Shown here: positions 4,934 through 6,085 of the stretch, piece after piece | How the letters are laid out: every line of letters starts with the position of its first letter | Numbering within the stretch: position 1 is the stretch's first letter | Origin: Zavarzinia sp. | GTDB lineage: Bacteria; Pseudomonadota; Alphaproteobacteria; Zavarziniales; Zavarziniaceae | Direction of reading: 5' to 3' | Assembly: GCA_028694545.1 (NCBI GenBank) | Contig: JAQVKV010000165.1 | Location: 1-6,085 of the forward strand | Length of the DNA: 6,085 nt | Program-made: the position numbers and the translations under genes | The notes under the pieces: generated by a model | What the model saw: only the letters and a program-made list of their open reading frames with translations | Databases searched by the model: none | Told to the model about the DNA's origin: nothing

Positions 4934-5929
4934 ATGGGCATCGGTGACACATTCGCATCGGCAATGGCGCGGCTGCCGATCTATGGCGCCCTGCACCGTT
5001 CGTTCGAGCTGGTCTACAACCCGGCCGATCCGGCCTTCCGGGTCGATTATCTCGAAGGTGCCGGCGATCCCGGCGCTCTCGGCCCGGACAGCCTGACCTG
5101 GCGGGTCATGGCCAACCCCCTTGTTTTCGCCATCGGCGCCGTGCCGGCGGTGATCCTGCAACTGGCCGAGGAAGGCGTCGGCACAGGCGTCGATACATTC
5201 TCGGACTACAAGGTGGATACGCTCGGCCGCACCCAGCGCACCCTGTCGGCGGCGCTGGCCAGCACCTATGCCAGCCGTCAGGCCAAGGCCGGCCTGATGC
5301 GGGAAGTGGCGAGCCGCCATGCCAAGGTGCGCGGTCAACTTTCGGACGGTGGGCGTTACACGGCTTTCGATCCCGAACGCATGGCCTTCGTCCACCTGAC
5401 CGCCAACATGGGGTTCGCCGCCGCTTATGAGCGCTTCGTCCTCGGCCGGCCCCTGACCTTGGTCGAGCGCGATCAACTGATCCAGGAAGGCGCCGCGATC
5501 ACCGCCGACTACGGCCGCTTCGAGATCCCGCGCACGGCAGCGGATGCCGAAGCGCTCGTGCGCTCTTTCGAGCCGCGCCTGAAACGGGGCGCGCCGATGG
5601 ACAATTTCATTGCCGTTGCAAGGGGCGATGCCGGACCCGGCATCGGCGGTCGCGGGTCGAAGCAATTGCTGTTCGACGCCGGCCTCGACCTTCTGCCCGA
5701 CTGGGCCAAGGACAAGTTCGGCTTGCGCCGTTCCGCCCTGCGCGAGGCGGCGACGATCGCCCTGCTGCGTCCGCTGGCCCGTTTCGTGCCCCGTCTCCTG
5801 AAGGATACGCCGCCGCAACTGTCCTGCCGGCGCATGGGCCTGCCGGACGACCATCTGTTTCGTCCCGTTCCGAAGACGGCGGGCGCCGGCCGGGCCGGCG
5901 CCCCGGTGGACGGCCTCAGCCGCCCATGA
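4934..5929 (+). CDS. DUF2236 / MpaB-type putative haem-dependent oxygenase
   Basis: The 331-residue protein resembles the DUF2236 family (PF09995), which includes the rubber oxygenase Lcp and fungal MpaB; members bind haem b and are presumed oxygenases, mostly of unknown substrate. Supporting segments in order: SLTWRVMANP (53-62), AVILQLAEEGV (72-82), VDTLGRTQRT (94-103), SRHAKVRG (127-134) with His129, YTAFDPERMAFVHLT (142-156), AAYERF (163-168) and LTLVERD (174-180). The R-x3-T pattern at Arg99/Thr103 followed by His129 resembles the Lcp haem-pocket residues Arg164, Thr168 and His198; this alignment is by eye. Many relatives have LAHP where this protein has LAEE (77-80); I recall a sphingomonad-type subgroup with LAEP. 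There is no signal peptide or obvious membrane helix. The last 20 residues are Gly/Ala/Pro-rich and encoded across a GC hairpin and the overlap with the next gene. Its substrate and any link to biotin are unknown. Confidence 0.75.
   Translation: MGIGDTFASAMARLPIYGALHRSFELVYNPADPAFRVDYLEGAGDPGALGPDSLTWRVMANPLVFAIGAVPAVILQLAEEGVGTGVDTFSDYKVDTLGRTQRTLSAALASTYASRQAKAGLMREVASRHAKVRGQLSDGGRYTAFDPERMAFVHLTANMGFAAAYERFVLGRPLTLVERDQLIQEGAAITADYGRFEIPRTAADAEALVRSFEPRLKRGAPMDNFIAVARGDAGPGIGGRGSKQLLFDAGLDLLPDWAKDKFGLRRSALREAATIALLRPLARFVPRLLKDTPPQLSCRRMGLPDDHLFRPVPKTAGAGRAGAPVDGLSRP
5881..5903. terminator. Perfect 10-bp GC hairpin at convergent gene ends
   Basis: GGGCGCCGGC (5881-5890) and GCCGGCGCCC (5894-5903) are perfect complements around a 3-base CGG loop. 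The hairpin lies inside the last codons of the DUF2236 gene and starts 13 nt past the stop codon of the opposing dehydrogenase gene. It could end the minus-strand transcript or block RNA decay for both messages. There is no T tract on either side, so classical intrinsic termination is not shown. Confidence 0.45.
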
Positions 5930-6085
5930 AGGCCTTCTTCATCGTGGCCGAGATGGCGGCGACGCCGCCGAGGCTCCAGCCACCGTCGACCGGCAGGACG
6001 ACGCCGGAGATGTAGTTGCCAAAGGGGCTGGACAGGAACATGCAGGCGTTGGCGATGTCGCGCTTGGTGCCGTAACGCGCCAGCG
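5916..6085 (-). CDS. Short-chain dehydrogenase/reductase, C-terminal fragment
   Basis: Only the last 56 codons are in the window; the start lies beyond the right edge. The readable part, LARYGTKRDIANACMFLSS followed by SPFGNYISGVVLPVDGGWSLGG, is the classic C-terminal region of NAD(P)-dependent short-chain dehydrogenases. It contains the helix after the substrate loop, then YISG and the VDGGWS motif that closes the fold. The protein ends KKAFMGG. The Rossmann glycine motif and the Ser-Tyr-Lys catalytic residues are not visible, so cofactor preference and substrate cannot be judged. VDGGWSLGG is seen in several acyl-CoA and alcohol-related members, but that is not enough for a specific call. 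The stop codon (5916-5918) lies inside the 3' end of the convergent DUF2236 gene, a 14-bp tail-to-tail overlap. Confidence 0.88.
   Translation of the reverse strand, partial: LARYGTKRDIANACMFLSSPFGNYISGVVLPVDGGWSLGGVAAISATMKKAFMGG

Noticed and set aside
5045..5054. TTATCTCGAA as a BioR-like box
   Set aside because: It lies inside the DUF2236 coding region, breaks the TTATMKATAA pattern at several positions, and is far from the bio promoters.
4826..5854. 342-codon open frame on the minus strand opposite the DUF2236 gene
   Set aside because: Its product is Gln/Arg/Gly-rich and unlike any family I know. The plus strand carries a recognisable family with a strong ribosome site.

Overview
The window is about two-thirds G+C and reads as part of an alphaproteobacterial chromosome. 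The strongest lineage marker is the gene at the left edge. It encodes the N-terminal domain of GcrA, a cell-cycle regulator essentially confined to Alphaproteobacteria. Protein sequences and codon use elsewhere fit this. I cannot name the genus with confidence.

Layout, left to right: gcrA (minus strand, C-terminal part cut off by the window edge); bioD and bioF (minus strand, transcribed bioF then bioD with a 4-nt GTGA overlap); a 199-bp divergent intergenic region; bioB and bioA (plus strand, 2 nt apart); a 168-bp intergenic region with a possible terminator, a perfect 12-bp direct repeat and an A/T-rich patch; a DUF2236/MpaB-type putative haem oxygenase gene (plus strand); and the C-terminal end of a short-chain dehydrogenase (minus strand, cut by the right edge). 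The last two genes converge and overlap by 14 bp beside a perfect 10-bp GC hairpin. No gene-free stretch exceeds 200 bp, and I see no RNA genes, mobile elements or CRISPR.

The core is the biotin ring-assembly pathway. BioF condenses pimeloyl-ACP with alanine to KAPA, BioA transaminates KAPA to DAPA, BioD carboxylates and closes DAPA to dethiobiotin, and BioB inserts sulfur to give biotin. All four genes look intact, with catalytic residues in place. They form two divergent pairs (bioFD and bioBA) around one shared control region. No gene for making the pimeloyl moiety (bioC/bioH or bioZ type) is present, so it must lie elsewhere or the cell uses another source.

I found no clearly new biological system. 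The observations most worth checking are a near-consensus DnaA box upstream of gcrA, the scarcity of GANTC (CcrM) sites and their absence from the intergenic regions, the GC hairpin inside the convergent overlap, the 12-bp direct repeat before the DUF2236 gene, and two inverted repeats in the bioF-bioB control region with no recognisable BioR box.
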